A stretch of 64,000 bases of DNA from Bacteroidota bacterium (GCA_029571215.1 JAKPTE010000040.1:62001-126000); one strand, 5' to 3'; counted from the first letter of the stretch, positions 11,701 to 20,575 are shown. A program made the numbers and translations. The notes: a model not told the origin generated them from the letters alone.

Positions 11701-13257
11701 TCTGCTGCATTTGAAGGTGATCCAGACGATCATTTGTACCGAATTGCCATGATGCTTTCTGCTGATGAAGCAGGAAAATTTCTCTCTGTTAATCTGGAGA
11801 AACAAGGTATCTCCTCACTGGAGGATCTTTCAAAATTCATGGGTTCAAAGAAAAGTCCCGTCAGGATGAACCCGGCTATGGTCAACCAGACTGTAGCAAC
11901 TTACCTTGCTTCCCGCCAGGTGGAAATGTACCTTAGAAAAATGCTTCCTCTTACAAAAGGGAATTTGCGCTATCAGCTCGAAAAAACCGATCCCTACAAG
12001 CTTGGATTGTCTTCCGTGCCGGAGTTGATTGACCACCTCTTTAAACAAGCTCCGTCAGCAGGTTATAGCGAAGACGAACTATTACAGGCCCTGGAAAAAA
12101 CTGATGACCGGCTGATGCTGGAACGTGCCTGGAATAGGATGGTCTTTCAAGCTAATGATACCCTGGCTGATTTTATCCGTGAAAACCATTACGAAATAAT
12201 TAAAAAATATTCCCGCAGTGAATATTTCAATTATATTACGGAATCACTTCCAGCAGGAAAAACTGATGATATTCGCAAGGTTATTGCCGGGTCCATAACC
12301 GGTACACAGGAGCCCGCCGCTATTTACGACAGAATGCTTTCCCTGAGCACGGGTTCCCTGAAAAATTTGTTGCAACAGGCCCAAACAAAAAAACTCTTCC
12401 TGGCTCCTTCCTTCCCTGAAAATTTCTTTGACAGTAATCGCTGGGGCAAAAGCACCACCGGAAACATGTTTGATCTGTATCTGAAAGCTATTGCTTCATT
12501 GGAGAGTAACCATCTTTTTTCAGAAATGCAGGAACTGGCTGATCCGTCCCTGAAAGGATATTTATCGGCACGTGGGAAAAAGGAACTGACCTTTGATTCA
12601 AGGAACCATCTTCTGGAATCACTTTTCAAAGCCTCATCCGTACAAGAATTTGATAACAGGGATGCCGGAATTCTCATCGGCCGGATTCATGAACGAATGC
12701 TGGCAGAAAACATTCTGGAAAATTTCCGGCATTTTGTGCAACAAGCTAGTGGAACAACAGCCGCACCTCAGGAAGAGGAAATCAAAAATATACGGGATCT
12801 GTTTATCAATATTCTTGAAAACGGAAAGGCATTTGGGCTTTCCCCCGACAAGATACACCAACTTTTCCTTGCATTCCATGATGAAACGGAGCTTGACTGG
12901 TTCAGGGAAAAGCTTTCAGTCTATGCCGAAGGTGCTCTCAAAAACACATTGGACCGCCTGATCCGGTCAGGTCAACCTTTTAAAAATGCCTATGACCTGG
13001 TGGAATGGCTATACACCAATGCACCCGCCAACGGATATTCAAGGGAAGACGTTGTACACCTGCTGGTGCGCATTATCAATGATATGCTGCAGAACCTTCT
13101 GGCCCGCATTACTGACATGGAACGGATGCAGCACAAGACTTTCCCGGTGGTTCCGGTTGCAGGGGCATTGCTCCTGACAGCTCTGATCATTTTTCTCCTT
13201 TTTGCTGAAAGAAAGAGAAGAAAAAAGAAGACGGAAAATTCATCCTCTATCGGATAA
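8785..13257 (+). CDS. PorE-like protein: TPR, PD40 propeller, carboxypeptidase-regulatory-like domain, long helical repeat region, C-terminal TM with basic tail
   Basis: Signal peptide; TPR (EAESYFLFEEYQEALPIYMRLLKLFPEN); PD40 (LYFTSNRKGGFGGLDIYKS); FTIKGIIALPG...YSITVPAGEYDLLINMPGY; repeats; VAGALLLTALIIFLLFAERKRRKKK. Confidence 0.85.
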   Translation: MKYITIASLLLFLISGNVNAQKADQRTRKPDPKESFLEAESYFLFEEYQEALPIYMRLLKLFPENDNLKYRIGICLLNDPYQKEESISYLEQAIKNCAKDYKENSFKETRAPLDAWFYLGKAYLVNNRINEAIEAYSHFRKILDPKVYDANLVDEQIEACKNAIKLMKKPIDLDFINLGEPINSRFAETNPVVTHDETSMLFIRKLQFYDAVFYSRKVNGQWTEPENIMFDLGVDGDMYPCSLSADGTEAFFYSNDNYLGTIFTSKLVNGKWTKVRALNSNINTKYWESHACISADGTTLYFTSNRKGGFGGLDIYKSVRTPNGDWGPPVNLGPTVNTRYNEDTPFITEDGKTLYFSSYGHLNMGGYDINYTTLLDIGSWAVPVNAGYPINTTDNDLFFVPVKNGTFAYISKYLENNTLGRADIFRFEIYSGVHPRKFTIKGIIALPGKVEAANQSANIYALQILTRDTVYKTTANAAGEYSITVPAGEYDLLINMPGYLPHIQRLLVPKDYKEGDIALSSLLKLPPEEKTIVPESKVTSEPPTISVRQNTFTLKQPGPVRIMITTDNAHSLDVNAYVDNRPVRSDLIPIEKKRFAYVYYPEPGLNIVVLTATGENMQKVSDTVIINLQMPVQQEGLNKKQNYILEGKNLLDQLHKSGTENIRKALQNIRSEKMGNPSARELAGYLFMHADSLGFSQEEFLISLAYLSAHMPLDELISRLQANSSGALRKELQQINPAQLGITEGTQLIDYLIEHAAEKGFTKQDVLYSLAAVAASDVMPGQQFIDKLSAFASGDNYTFLHNLRLPSSLNTIPSITDYLFKQAKAGGIPESDLQMILVRAASTYPMNEWLEKLIPFAEGNLRRFIVSVPSLENKLYSPEQLVRYLLDHTAERKYTTDDLLEMFTAAAMSEQNNVAAFREILLHHSTNSLHATISILDPVKSAIYTNQRYADTLLRLAPLKGYSESEFLKMLTSAAFEGDPDDHLYRIAMMLSADEAGKFLSVNLEKQGISSLEDLSKFMGSKKSPVRMNPAMVNQTVATYLASRQVEMYLRKMLPLTKGNLRYQLEKTDPYKLGLSSVPELIDHLFKQAPSAGYSEDELLQALEKTDDRLMLERAWNRMVFQANDTLADFIRENHYEIIKKYSRSEYFNYITESLPAGKTDDIRKVIAGSITGTQEPAAIYDRMLSLSTGSLKNLLQQAQTKKLFLAPSFPENFFDSNRWGKSTTGNMFDLYLKAIASLESNHLFSEMQELADPSLKGYLSARGKKELTFDSRNHLLESLFKASSVQEFDNRDAGILIGRIHERMLAENILENFRHFVQQASGTTAAPQEEEIKNIRDLFINILENGKAFGLSPDKIHQLFLAFHDETELDWFREKLSVYAEGALKNTLDRLIRSGQPFKNAYDLVEWLYTNAPANGYSREDVVHLLVRIINDMLQNLLARITDMERMQHKTFPVVPVAGALLLTALIIFLLFAERKRRKKKTENSSSIG
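10750..13130 (+). repeat. Protein-level degenerate helical repeat array, period about 66 aa
   Basis: Recurring register such as AGYLFMHADSLGFSQEEFLISL / IDYLIEHAAEKGFTKQDVLYSL / TDYLFKQAKAGGIPESDLQMIL / VRYLLDHTAERKYTTDDLLEMF / IDHLFKQAPSAGYSEDELLQAL / VEWLYTNAPANGYSREDVVHLL. Confidence 0.75.
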
Positions 13258-13377
13258 GTGAAATTTTATTTTTAAATTTGCTTTACCTGCCGGAAGAACT
13301 GGGTAGTATTCAGATGGTTAGTAATTTGTATCCTTCCGGAAGTACCTGTTTCTTTAATTTTTTCAAATTAACGTCTC

Positions 13378-15198
13378 ATGAGGAAACAAATTTCCGGTAT
13401 CTTTTTCTTCCTTTTACTTGTTACATTGGAAGCTTTTCCGCAAGCTGCCGGCGAAGCCCTGCAGGAAGTATTCAATGATGCTGAGTATTTTTTTATGCAG
13501 GAGTTTTACGCTGATGCCCTTCCCGAGTACATGAAAGTCTATAAAAGAGGTTTCGCCGATAACGCAAGTATTAACTACAGAATCGGAATCTGCTACCTGA
13601 ATATTCCCGGACAGAAAAAGGAAGCTATTCCTTATCTGCAGAAAGCATCGCAAAATCTTACTCCTTCTTATAAGGAAGGTAACATAAAAGAAAACAGAGC
13701 TCCGTACGACGTATTCTTATACCTTGGCAATGCATATCGCATTGACAATCAACTTGATAATGCCATCAAGGCCTACGAAAAGTACCTGGAACTCATGAAA
13801 AATGTGTCGAATGAAATGACACAATTTGCCCTTCAGGAGATTAATGCCTGTAAAAATGCTACCGAGATGCAAAAGCATCCTGTTCCGGTTTCGAAAGTCA
13901 ACCTCGGGAAACCGGTAAATTCTGCAGAAGCCAATTATAAACCTGTTGTTTCACAGGACGAATCGGTACTTATTTATGTAAACAGGCTGAAATTTTATGA
14001 TGCCATTTACATGAGCCGGAAAATTAATGGAAAGTGGTCGGCTCCTGAAAACATTACAGAACAGTTGCAATCGGACGGAGATCAGTACCCGTGCTTTCTT
14101 ACACCCGACGGAACGCAACTCTTTCTGACCAAAGAAGACCAGTTTAACAGCGACATTTATACAAGTGCCTTTTCCAAAAACCAATGGAACAAATCCAGGC
14201 CGGTTGGAAAAACTATCAATTCCAAGTTCTGGGAATCACATGCCAGTGTAACAGCCGATGGCAACCATATATATTTTGCCAGTAACAGGAACGGAGGTCT
14301 AGGAGGAATGGACATTTATCGTTCCGACAAGCTACCCAATGGCGACTGGGGGCCTCCCGTTAATCTCGGACCGGTAATAAATACTTCGCTCAACGAAGAT
14401 TGTCCTTTTATTACTCCTGACGGGAAGAAACTTTTCTTCAGTTCACAGGGTCACTCTACAATGGGAGGATTCGATATCTTCTGTTCCAGTCTGAAAGAAG
14501 ACGGCACATGGGATGAACCGCAAAATCTCGGCTATCCTCTGAATACCACCGACGATGATTTGTTCTTTTATCCCGTTCAGGATGGCAAGGCCGGTTATAT
14601 GGCCCTCTACGAAGAAGGAGGACTGGGTGATGATGATATTTACCGGATCGAATTCGTGCCAGAAACAAAAGAAGAAAAAGTGCCGCAGATAGTTCCTGCC
14701 GAAACTGAAAAAGCCGTTGTTCCTCCTCTGGATACCACACAAAAACCCGAAAAACCGCCCGTTGTTCCCCCACCTGCCCTGCCGGAAAAAATTACGGTGC
14801 ATCCCATCCTGTTCGGATTTAACCAGGCATTGCTCACTGCAGAAGCCAGGAACGTACTGGACCTGCTTGTAAGAGCCCTTCAGTTAAACAATGACCTGCG
14901 TGTGGAGATTATTGGCCATACAGATGCCATTGGATCGGATGAATACAATATGAACCTCGGAAAAAAGAGAGCCGAAATGGTTAAGCTATACCTGACCAAC
15001 CGGCACATAGCTCCGTCGAGAATTACCACTTCCTCCATGGGCGAACGTAATCCGGTTGCTATCAATAAAAATCCTGATGGATCAGATAATCCCGAAGGCA
15101 GAAAATACAACCGCAGGGCTGATTTCAAGATCATTGCCGGGGATAATGGCCTGCTCATCATCGAACCATTGCAGATTCCGGCTTCACTCAAAAAGTGA
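13378..15198 (+). CDS. PorE-like protein: TPR, PD40 propeller, OmpA-family C-terminal domain
   Basis: TPR and PD40 region parallel to the neighbours; C-terminal VEIIGHTDAIGSDEYNMNLGKKRAEMVKLYL is a typical OmpA peptidoglycan-binding motif. Confidence 0.87.
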   Translation: MRKQISGIFFFLLLVTLEAFPQAAGEALQEVFNDAEYFFMQEFYADALPEYMKVYKRGFADNASINYRIGICYLNIPGQKKEAIPYLQKASQNLTPSYKEGNIKENRAPYDVFLYLGNAYRIDNQLDNAIKAYEKYLELMKNVSNEMTQFALQEINACKNATEMQKHPVPVSKVNLGKPVNSAEANYKPVVSQDESVLIYVNRLKFYDAIYMSRKINGKWSAPENITEQLQSDGDQYPCFLTPDGTQLFLTKEDQFNSDIYTSAFSKNQWNKSRPVGKTINSKFWESHASVTADGNHIYFASNRNGGLGGMDIYRSDKLPNGDWGPPVNLGPVINTSLNEDCPFITPDGKKLFFSSQGHSTMGGFDIFCSSLKEDGTWDEPQNLGYPLNTTDDDLFFYPVQDGKAGYMALYEEGGLGDDDIYRIEFVPETKEEKVPQIVPAETEKAVVPPLDTTQKPEKPPVVPPPALPEKITVHPILFGFNQALLTAEARNVLDLLVRALQLNNDLRVEIIGHTDAIGSDEYNMNLGKKRAEMVKLYLTNRHIAPSRITTSSMGERNPVAINKNPDGSDNPEGRKYNRRADFKIIAGDNGLLIIEPLQIPASLKK

Positions 15199-15327
15199 GC
15201 GGTTACTGATTTAACAGACTTCTTGTCCATACGTTGGATTCAATCTGAAGGTCTTTTCTTTTTTGGCTTGTAATTTCATATCATTTTGTTAATTTTGGTC
15301 AATACTGACATTTTCAATTCAGGAGCT

Positions 15328-16659
15328 ATGAAGAAAAGATTACCTGCAATGTCCCTGGTTCAGGGATCGCTTGTTCTCCTGATGCTTCTTCTGGTTTCGA
15401 CATACCAGCTTAAAAGCCAGACCCTTGCAGAAAGAAAGGAACTTTTCAGCAACGGAATGTTCTTCTTTGAATCAGAGGACTACAAAGAAGCTGTTTACTA
15501 TTTTCTGAAATTGCATGATTATAATCCTAAAAACGGAAACATCAATTACCACATCGGCATGTGCTACCTGAATATGCCCGGAGAAGAATACAAAGCTATA
15601 CCGTATTTTGAACAAGCATTGGAAAAAGCTACCATTCAATACAAGAAAAGCACATTTGAAGAATCGAAAGCCCCGTTTCATACTTATTTTTATCTTGCAC
15701 AGGCATACCGTATCAACAACCAGCTTGATAAGGCCCTCGAAATGCTTGATAAATTTACCTCTTCACGATATTTTGAAGGAAACTACAACGTGGGCGTTGT
15801 GAATGCCGAAATTGAGGCCTGCAAACGAGCCAAGGTTATACAGGACAAACCTATAGAGATCGAACTCACTAACCTCGGAGAACCTATTAATACGCCGTCC
15901 AACAACTACGACCCAGTTCTTACACCCGATGAATCGGTGATCATTTATATGACAAGCCTGAAATTCTACAATGCCATTTTTATGTCACGAAAAGTTGACG
16001 GAAAATGGACAGAACCGGAAAACATCACACCTCAGGTAGGCTCTGACGGCGAATCCTATCCGACCTGCATCTCTGCCGATGGCAGGGAACTCTACCTGGT
16101 AAAAAAAATCAAAAACAGCAGCCATATCTATGTGAGCCACTGGGAAAATGATAAATGGTCGATCATGCAACCCCTTAACAGCAATATAAATTCTTCTAAG
16201 TCGGAGATTTACGCCTGTCTCTCTCCTGATGGAAAATATCTCTATTTTTCCAGCAACAGACGGGGCGGGCTGGGTGGTTTTGATATCTGGCGCTCGGAAA
16301 AAATAAACGGAGACTGGGGCAAAGCAGAAAACCTCGGCCCAAATATCAATACAAAATCGGATGAAATTGCCCCCTTTCTTTCAGCCACCGGTCGCGTGCT
16401 CTTTTTTGCTTCTCAGGCACACCAGAATATGGGAGGATTTGATATCTTTTACTCCAAACTTGATAACCAAAATAAATGGTCACCCGCAATCAACATTGGC
16501 TTCCCGATCAATACCACCGGTGATAATAAATTCTATTTTCCTGTCGGAAACGGAACATCCGGGTATATTACCCGAAAAAAAGACGATTCGGATATGATGG
16601 ATATTTTCCGTGTAACTATTCTGAGCGGTGATCAATTAAAAGACCTCCAGAACCAATAA
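15328..16659 (+). CDS. PorE-like protein: TPR and PD40 propeller only
   Basis: FFFESEDYKEAVYYFLKLHDYNPKNGNINYHIGMCYLN and YFSSNRRGGLGGFDIWRS are parallel to the two upstream genes; no OmpA domain. Start at MKKRLP. Confidence 0.83.
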   Translation: MKKRLPAMSLVQGSLVLLMLLLVSTYQLKSQTLAERKELFSNGMFFFESEDYKEAVYYFLKLHDYNPKNGNINYHIGMCYLNMPGEEYKAIPYFEQALEKATIQYKKSTFEESKAPFHTYFYLAQAYRINNQLDKALEMLDKFTSSRYFEGNYNVGVVNAEIEACKRAKVIQDKPIEIELTNLGEPINTPSNNYDPVLTPDESVIIYMTSLKFYNAIFMSRKVDGKWTEPENITPQVGSDGESYPTCISADGRELYLVKKIKNSSHIYVSHWENDKWSIMQPLNSNINSSKSEIYACLSPDGKYLYFSSNRRGGLGGFDIWRSEKINGDWGKAENLGPNINTKSDEIAPFLSATGRVLFFASQAHQNMGGFDIFYSKLDNQNKWSPAINIGFPINTTGDNKFYFPVGNGTSGYITRKKDDSDMMDIFRVTILSGDQLKDLQNQ

Positions 16660-16664
16660 TTGCT

Positions 16665-17228
16665 GTGGCAACCCAACCGTTTCTCCTGTCAGACCAACTG
16701 GCCAATGATGTGATCCGTTTACGCGCACCCGAACCTTCGGATCTGGATGTTTTGTATTTATGGGAAAACAACCCCTCTACCTGGAAAGTCTCGAACACCA
16801 TTGTTCCGGTATCAAAATATATACTTAAGCAGTTCATCGATAATGCATCCAAAGACCTGTTCGAAGTGCATCAGCTCCGGCTTATCATTGAAACAACTAA
16901 AGAGAAGAAGCCGGTAGGAACTGTTGAACTTTACGATTTTGACCCTTTTCACTTGCGGGCCGGTATAGGCATTCTGATAGGTGATCTTTCAGAAAGAAGA
17001 AAAGGGTATGCGGAAAATGCCCTTAGGGTTCTTATAGCCTATGCATTTGATATTCTATGTCTTCATCAGATTTACTGCAATATTGCCCTTTCAAACGAAT
17101 CAAGCCTGAAGCTTTTTACCAAAACCGGTTTTAGCATTGTTGGCATTAGAAAGGAATGGAACCGCAATGCCGACGGATGGGAAGACGAGTATTTCCTGCA
17201 ACTGATCAATCAGAAACAGATTCACTGA
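16665..17228 (+). CDS. GNAT-family N-acetyltransferase (RimJ/RimL-like)
   Basis: IRLRAPEPSDLDVLYLWENN, GIGILIGDLSERRKGYAENALRVLIAYAF. GTG start. Confidence 0.85.
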   Translation: MATQPFLLSDQLANDVIRLRAPEPSDLDVLYLWENNPSTWKVSNTIVPVSKYILKQFIDNASKDLFEVHQLRLIIETTKEKKPVGTVELYDFDPFHLRAGIGILIGDLSERRKGYAENALRVLIAYAFDILCLHQIYCNIALSNESSLKLFTKTGFSIVGIRKEWNRNADGWEDEYFLQLINQKQIH

Positions 17229-17667
17229 TTGCTTTCCAATCAGGAATATCCTGAAGAAAGACCCAGGACCGGGAGCGGTAATCCATTTTGCAGCAATAGT
17301 GCCTTTCTCCATTTGTTGCGATTACATAGTCTGCTTTCAGCATCTGGTTATAACGCGCAATCTGTTCAAAGCTTTCCTTACCTATCGGCACATCCGGTGC
17401 CTTACATTCAATAATCACGGCCGGACTTCCGTCTTTTCTGAAAAATACCGCATCAAAACGCCACATTGATTTCCCAAGCATCAGATTCGATTCAACCCGC
17501 AGCAATGATACCGGGTACCCTTTCTCGACTGTCAGCCAGGTTAGAAAATTCTGCCGCACCCATTCCTCCGGAGTCAGTATAACATACTTTTTACGAAACC
17601 GGTCAAAAATCCATCTTTTCCCGTCTTTCTGACGGAACCTGAACTGATAGTCCGAAAAGCTTTTCAT
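17206..17667 (-). CDS. Stand-alone HsdR N-terminal-like (PD-(D/E)XK) domain protein
   Basis: LTPEEWVRQNFLTWL...RFDAVFFRKDGSPAVIIECKAPDVPIGKESFEQIARYNQML resembles the type I restriction R subunit N-terminal domain. Start at MKSF assumed. Confidence 0.75.
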   Translation of the reverse strand: MKSFSDYQFRFRQKDGKRWIFDRFRKKYVILTPEEWVRQNFLTWLTVEKGYPVSLLRVESNLMLGKSMWRFDAVFFRKDGSPAVIIECKAPDVPIGKESFEQIARYNQMLKADYVIATNGERHYCCKMDYRSRSWVFLQDIPDWKAISESVSD

Positions 17668-17707
17668 ATCCATTAATGTAAAAGTAAAAAACCTGCACAA
17701 TATTCCT

Positions 17708-17715
17708 TACTTTTG
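17708..17715 (+). promoter_or_regulatory. Bacteroidota-type -7 box TACTTTTG upstream of holA
   Basis: TAnnTTTG match 29 bp upstream of the holA ATG, in the divergent intergenic gap. Confidence 0.55.
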
Positions 17716-17744
17716 CATTCTGCTGAAATGCTGAGGAAAAGAAT

Positions 17745-18761
17745 ATGGCGATCAGAAAAACAGGTCCAACATACGAGGAGATCATGAACGAACTCCATAA
17801 TAAAATTTACAGACCTGTTTATTTTCTTCAGGGGGATGAACCCTGGTTCATCGATCAGATAACGGATTACCTGCAGAACATGGTTCTTGATGAAGCACAG
17901 AAAGCATTTAACCTTTTTGTTTTCTATGGCCGGGATACCGATATGGCAACCATTATCAATACAGCCCGCAGGTATCCGATGATGTCGAATTATCTGCTGG
18001 TCATCGTAAAAGAAGCTCAGGCGCTCAAAAGCATTGATGAACTTACCCATTATCTCAAAACACCTCTTTCCTCTACTATTCTGGTCATTAATTACAAATA
18101 CAAATCACTCGACAAAAGAACATCGCTCTACAAGCTGCTCAGCGAAAAAGGATATATAGCCGATTTCCCAAAGCTCTATGAAGACAGAATTCCGAAATGG
18201 ATCGTACAGTATCTGAATTCCCGGAAAGCATCCATTGATCCCGATGCCGCAGTGTTGCTGACTGAATATGTCGGCGACGATTTGTCAAAAATTGTCAACG
18301 AACTCGAAAAACTCCTCATTGTTTTGCCCGAAAATAAAAGGACAATAACCACATCCCTGATTGAGAAGTACATTGGCATCAGCAAAGAGTTCAATGCATT
18401 CGAACTCAACAAAGCCCTGGCTCTCAAACAGGTTGTAAAGGCATACCGTATCGGTAAATACCTTGCTGACAATAAGCTTCTGGTTGTGGCTATCCCTTCA
18501 ATGTACAGTCTGTTTTCCAAAATACTGCTTTTTCATTCCCTCCCCGATAAATCAGATAAAAATATCGTAGCAGCAGCACTGCGCATTAATCCTTTCTTTG
18601 TTGAGGAATACCGCCAGGCAGCCCGGAATTATTCTCCTTCCAAAGCACGCAATATCATTGCTCTTTTGCGCGAGTACGACCTTAAATCAAAAGGCATGGG
18701 AAATGTCTCGGCCGAACCCACTGATCTGATGAAAGAACTTCTTTTTAAAATTCTCCATTAA
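17745..18761 (+). CDS. holA: DNA polymerase III delta subunit
   Basis: YFLQGDEPWFIDQITDYL, YIADFPKLYEDRIPKWI, ELEKLLIVLPENKRTITTSLIEKYIGISKEFNAFEL. Confidence 0.88.
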   Translation: MAIRKTGPTYEEIMNELHNKIYRPVYFLQGDEPWFIDQITDYLQNMVLDEAQKAFNLFVFYGRDTDMATIINTARRYPMMSNYLLVIVKEAQALKSIDELTHYLKTPLSSTILVINYKYKSLDKRTSLYKLLSEKGYIADFPKLYEDRIPKWIVQYLNSRKASIDPDAAVLLTEYVGDDLSKIVNELEKLLIVLPENKRTITTSLIEKYIGISKEFNAFELNKALALKQVVKAYRIGKYLADNKLLVVAIPSMYSLFSKILLFHSLPDKSDKNIVAAALRINPFFVEEYRQAARNYSPSKARNIIALLREYDLKSKGMGNVSAEPTDLMKELLFKILH

Positions 18762-18770
18762 CCGACAGTT

Positions 18771-19394
18771 ATGACAATCATCCTTATTATAATCACTACC
18801 GTTGTTTCAGTCTACGTTTTTCAAAATCCCGGGCTATTCAACAAACTGCAGCTTAGCCCGTTCATGGTAGTGTACAGACGTCAGTGGTACCGGTTATTTT
18901 CCCATGGTTTTATCCATGCCGACTGGATTCATCTTATCGTTAATATGATTGTGCTGTATTCTTTCGGAACAGTTGCCGAATCAGTATTTGATGAATTGTC
19001 CGTCCAGGGAATCATTTCCCACCCGAAACTCATCTTTATCCTGATGTACATCAGCTCTGTTGCTATTTCCTCCCTCTTTACCCTTATCAAAGAAAAAGAC
19101 AATATTTCCTATGCTTCCGTAGGAGCATCCGGAGCTGTTTCAACCGTTGTATTTCTTACCATCTTCTTTTTCCCGATTCAGAAAATTTATTTCTACGCCA
19201 TCATTCCTATGCCGGGTATACTTTTCGGTATTCTTTATCTGATTTACTCCCAGTATATGAGCATGCGCAGCAACGACAACATCAATCACGATGCCCACTT
19301 TATTGGCGCCCTGTATGGCCTCGTTTTCCCATTGTTTATAGAACCTGATCTGATCTTCCATTTCGCTGATCAGATCCGTAAAGGATTAAACTAA
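18771..19394 (+). CDS. Rhomboid-family intramembrane serine protease
   Basis: RQWYRLFSHGFIHADWIHLIVNMIVLYSFG, catalytic-type GASGAVS, C-terminal HDAHFIGALYG. Confidence 0.9.
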   Translation: MTIILIIITTVVSVYVFQNPGLFNKLQLSPFMVVYRRQWYRLFSHGFIHADWIHLIVNMIVLYSFGTVAESVFDELSVQGIISHPKLIFILMYISSVAISSLFTLIKEKDNISYASVGASGAVSTVVFLTIFFFPIQKIYFYAIIPMPGILFGILYLIYSQYMSMRSNDNINHDAHFIGALYGLVFPLFIEPDLIFHFADQIRKGLN

Positions 19395-19891
19395 TGGATA
19401 CCCGTTCCACCAGGGCTGTCTTCCTTGATCGCGACGGGGTAATCAATTCCGACCAGGATTTGTATTATGTTACTCATCCCGATCAGTTTGTGCTCAATGA
19501 AGGCATAGGGGAATTCCTGAAGAAACTCCAGGATGCAGGCTATTTGCTGATCATCATAACCAACCAGGGAGGCATTGCCAAAGGACTTTATTCCCACCAG
19601 ACTCTCGCGGAGATTCATAAGAAAATGCTGCAACAGTTAAGCTCGTACGGAGTAAATATTGCGGAAATATATTATTGCCCCCATCATCCCGACTATGGGA
19701 AATGCCTGTGCCGCAAACCGGAGAGCCTTCTTATTGAAAAAGCCCTTGCCCGTTTTCATATCAACCCGCAGCAATCTTTTTTCATCGGAGACCGTGAAAG
19801 TGACATACAGGCTGCCATTAAGGCAGGAATTCAGCCTGTGAGAACCGAACCAAATGAAAACCTCATGAAATATCTGCAGATTCTGCTCTAA
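19394..19891 (+). CDS. gmhB: HAD-IIIA phosphatase, D-glycero-beta-D-manno-heptose 1,7-bisphosphate 7-phosphatase-like
   Basis: AVFLDRDGVIN, YCPHHPDYGKCLCRKPE (zinc-binding loop), FIGDRESDIQAA. Overlaps the rhomboid stop (TAATG). Confidence 0.82.
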   Translation: MDTRSTRAVFLDRDGVINSDQDLYYVTHPDQFVLNEGIGEFLKKLQDAGYLLIIITNQGGIAKGLYSHQTLAEIHKKMLQQLSSYGVNIAEIYYCPHHPDYGKCLCRKPESLLIEKALARFHINPQQSFFIGDRESDIQAAIKAGIQPVRTEPNENLMKYLQILL

Positions 19892-19905
19892 CTGCAGAGG
19901 AGAAA

Positions 19906-20502
19906 CTAATTCAATCCCGGATTTTCGGGAGTGTTAATCCAGATTCTGTATTTTTCGCCGAGCTTCTCAAGAGTTTTCTTCCAGACGCTTTCGGAAGTAT
20001 ATTTCATTACCATCTCGGGTTTGATATCGGCCACAACCCAGGCATTTTGTTCGAGCTCCCCTTCCAGTTGCTTTGGTTTCCATCCCGAATAACCTACAAA
20101 AAACCGAATCTGGCTTCCGGTGCAGGCTCCCGTTAAAACAAGTTCCTTCAGGACATCAAAATCCCCACCCCAGTAAATACCTTCCAGCACAGGAATGCTG
20201 TTGGGAATCAGATCACCCAGTGTGTGGATGTAATGAACGGTATTGGTTTGGACAGGCCCCCCGATGGAAACACTGGCATCGATTGAAGGAAACCCTTCAA
20301 TTATGTCCGGAACCGCAATATCAATTGGCTTGTTGAGTACGAATCCCACCGTACCTTCCTTCCCGTGTTCAGTAAGTAAAACAACTGAACGTTTGAAATA
20401 ATTGTCGTTCAGAAAAGGCTCAGCGATGAGAATTCTGCCTTTCTGTGGCTGAAGGGTGCTTCCCTCGATCCGGAAAAAATCAATGTTGAGATTCTTTGCC
20501 AT
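19906..20502 (-). CDS. YqgE/AlgH family protein
   Basis: QPQKGRILIAEPFLNDNYFKRSVVLLTEHGKEGTVGFVLNKP, FVGYSGWKPKQLEGELEQNAW. Confidence 0.92.
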   Translation of the reverse strand: MAKNLNIDFFRIEGSTLQPQKGRILIAEPFLNDNYFKRSVVLLTEHGKEGTVGFVLNKPIDIAVPDIIEGFPSIDASVSIGGPVQTNTVHYIHTLGDLIPNSIPVLEGIYWGGDFDVLKELVLTGACTGSQIRFFVGYSGWKPKQLEGELEQNAWVVADIKPEMVMKYTSESVWKKTLEKLGEKYRIWINTPENPGLN

Positions 20503-20575
20503 ATTCGGTTCCCCCCAAAAAACATTCTGCAAAAATCGTACCTTAAAATTAACGTAACACCGAACCAAAATCGTA

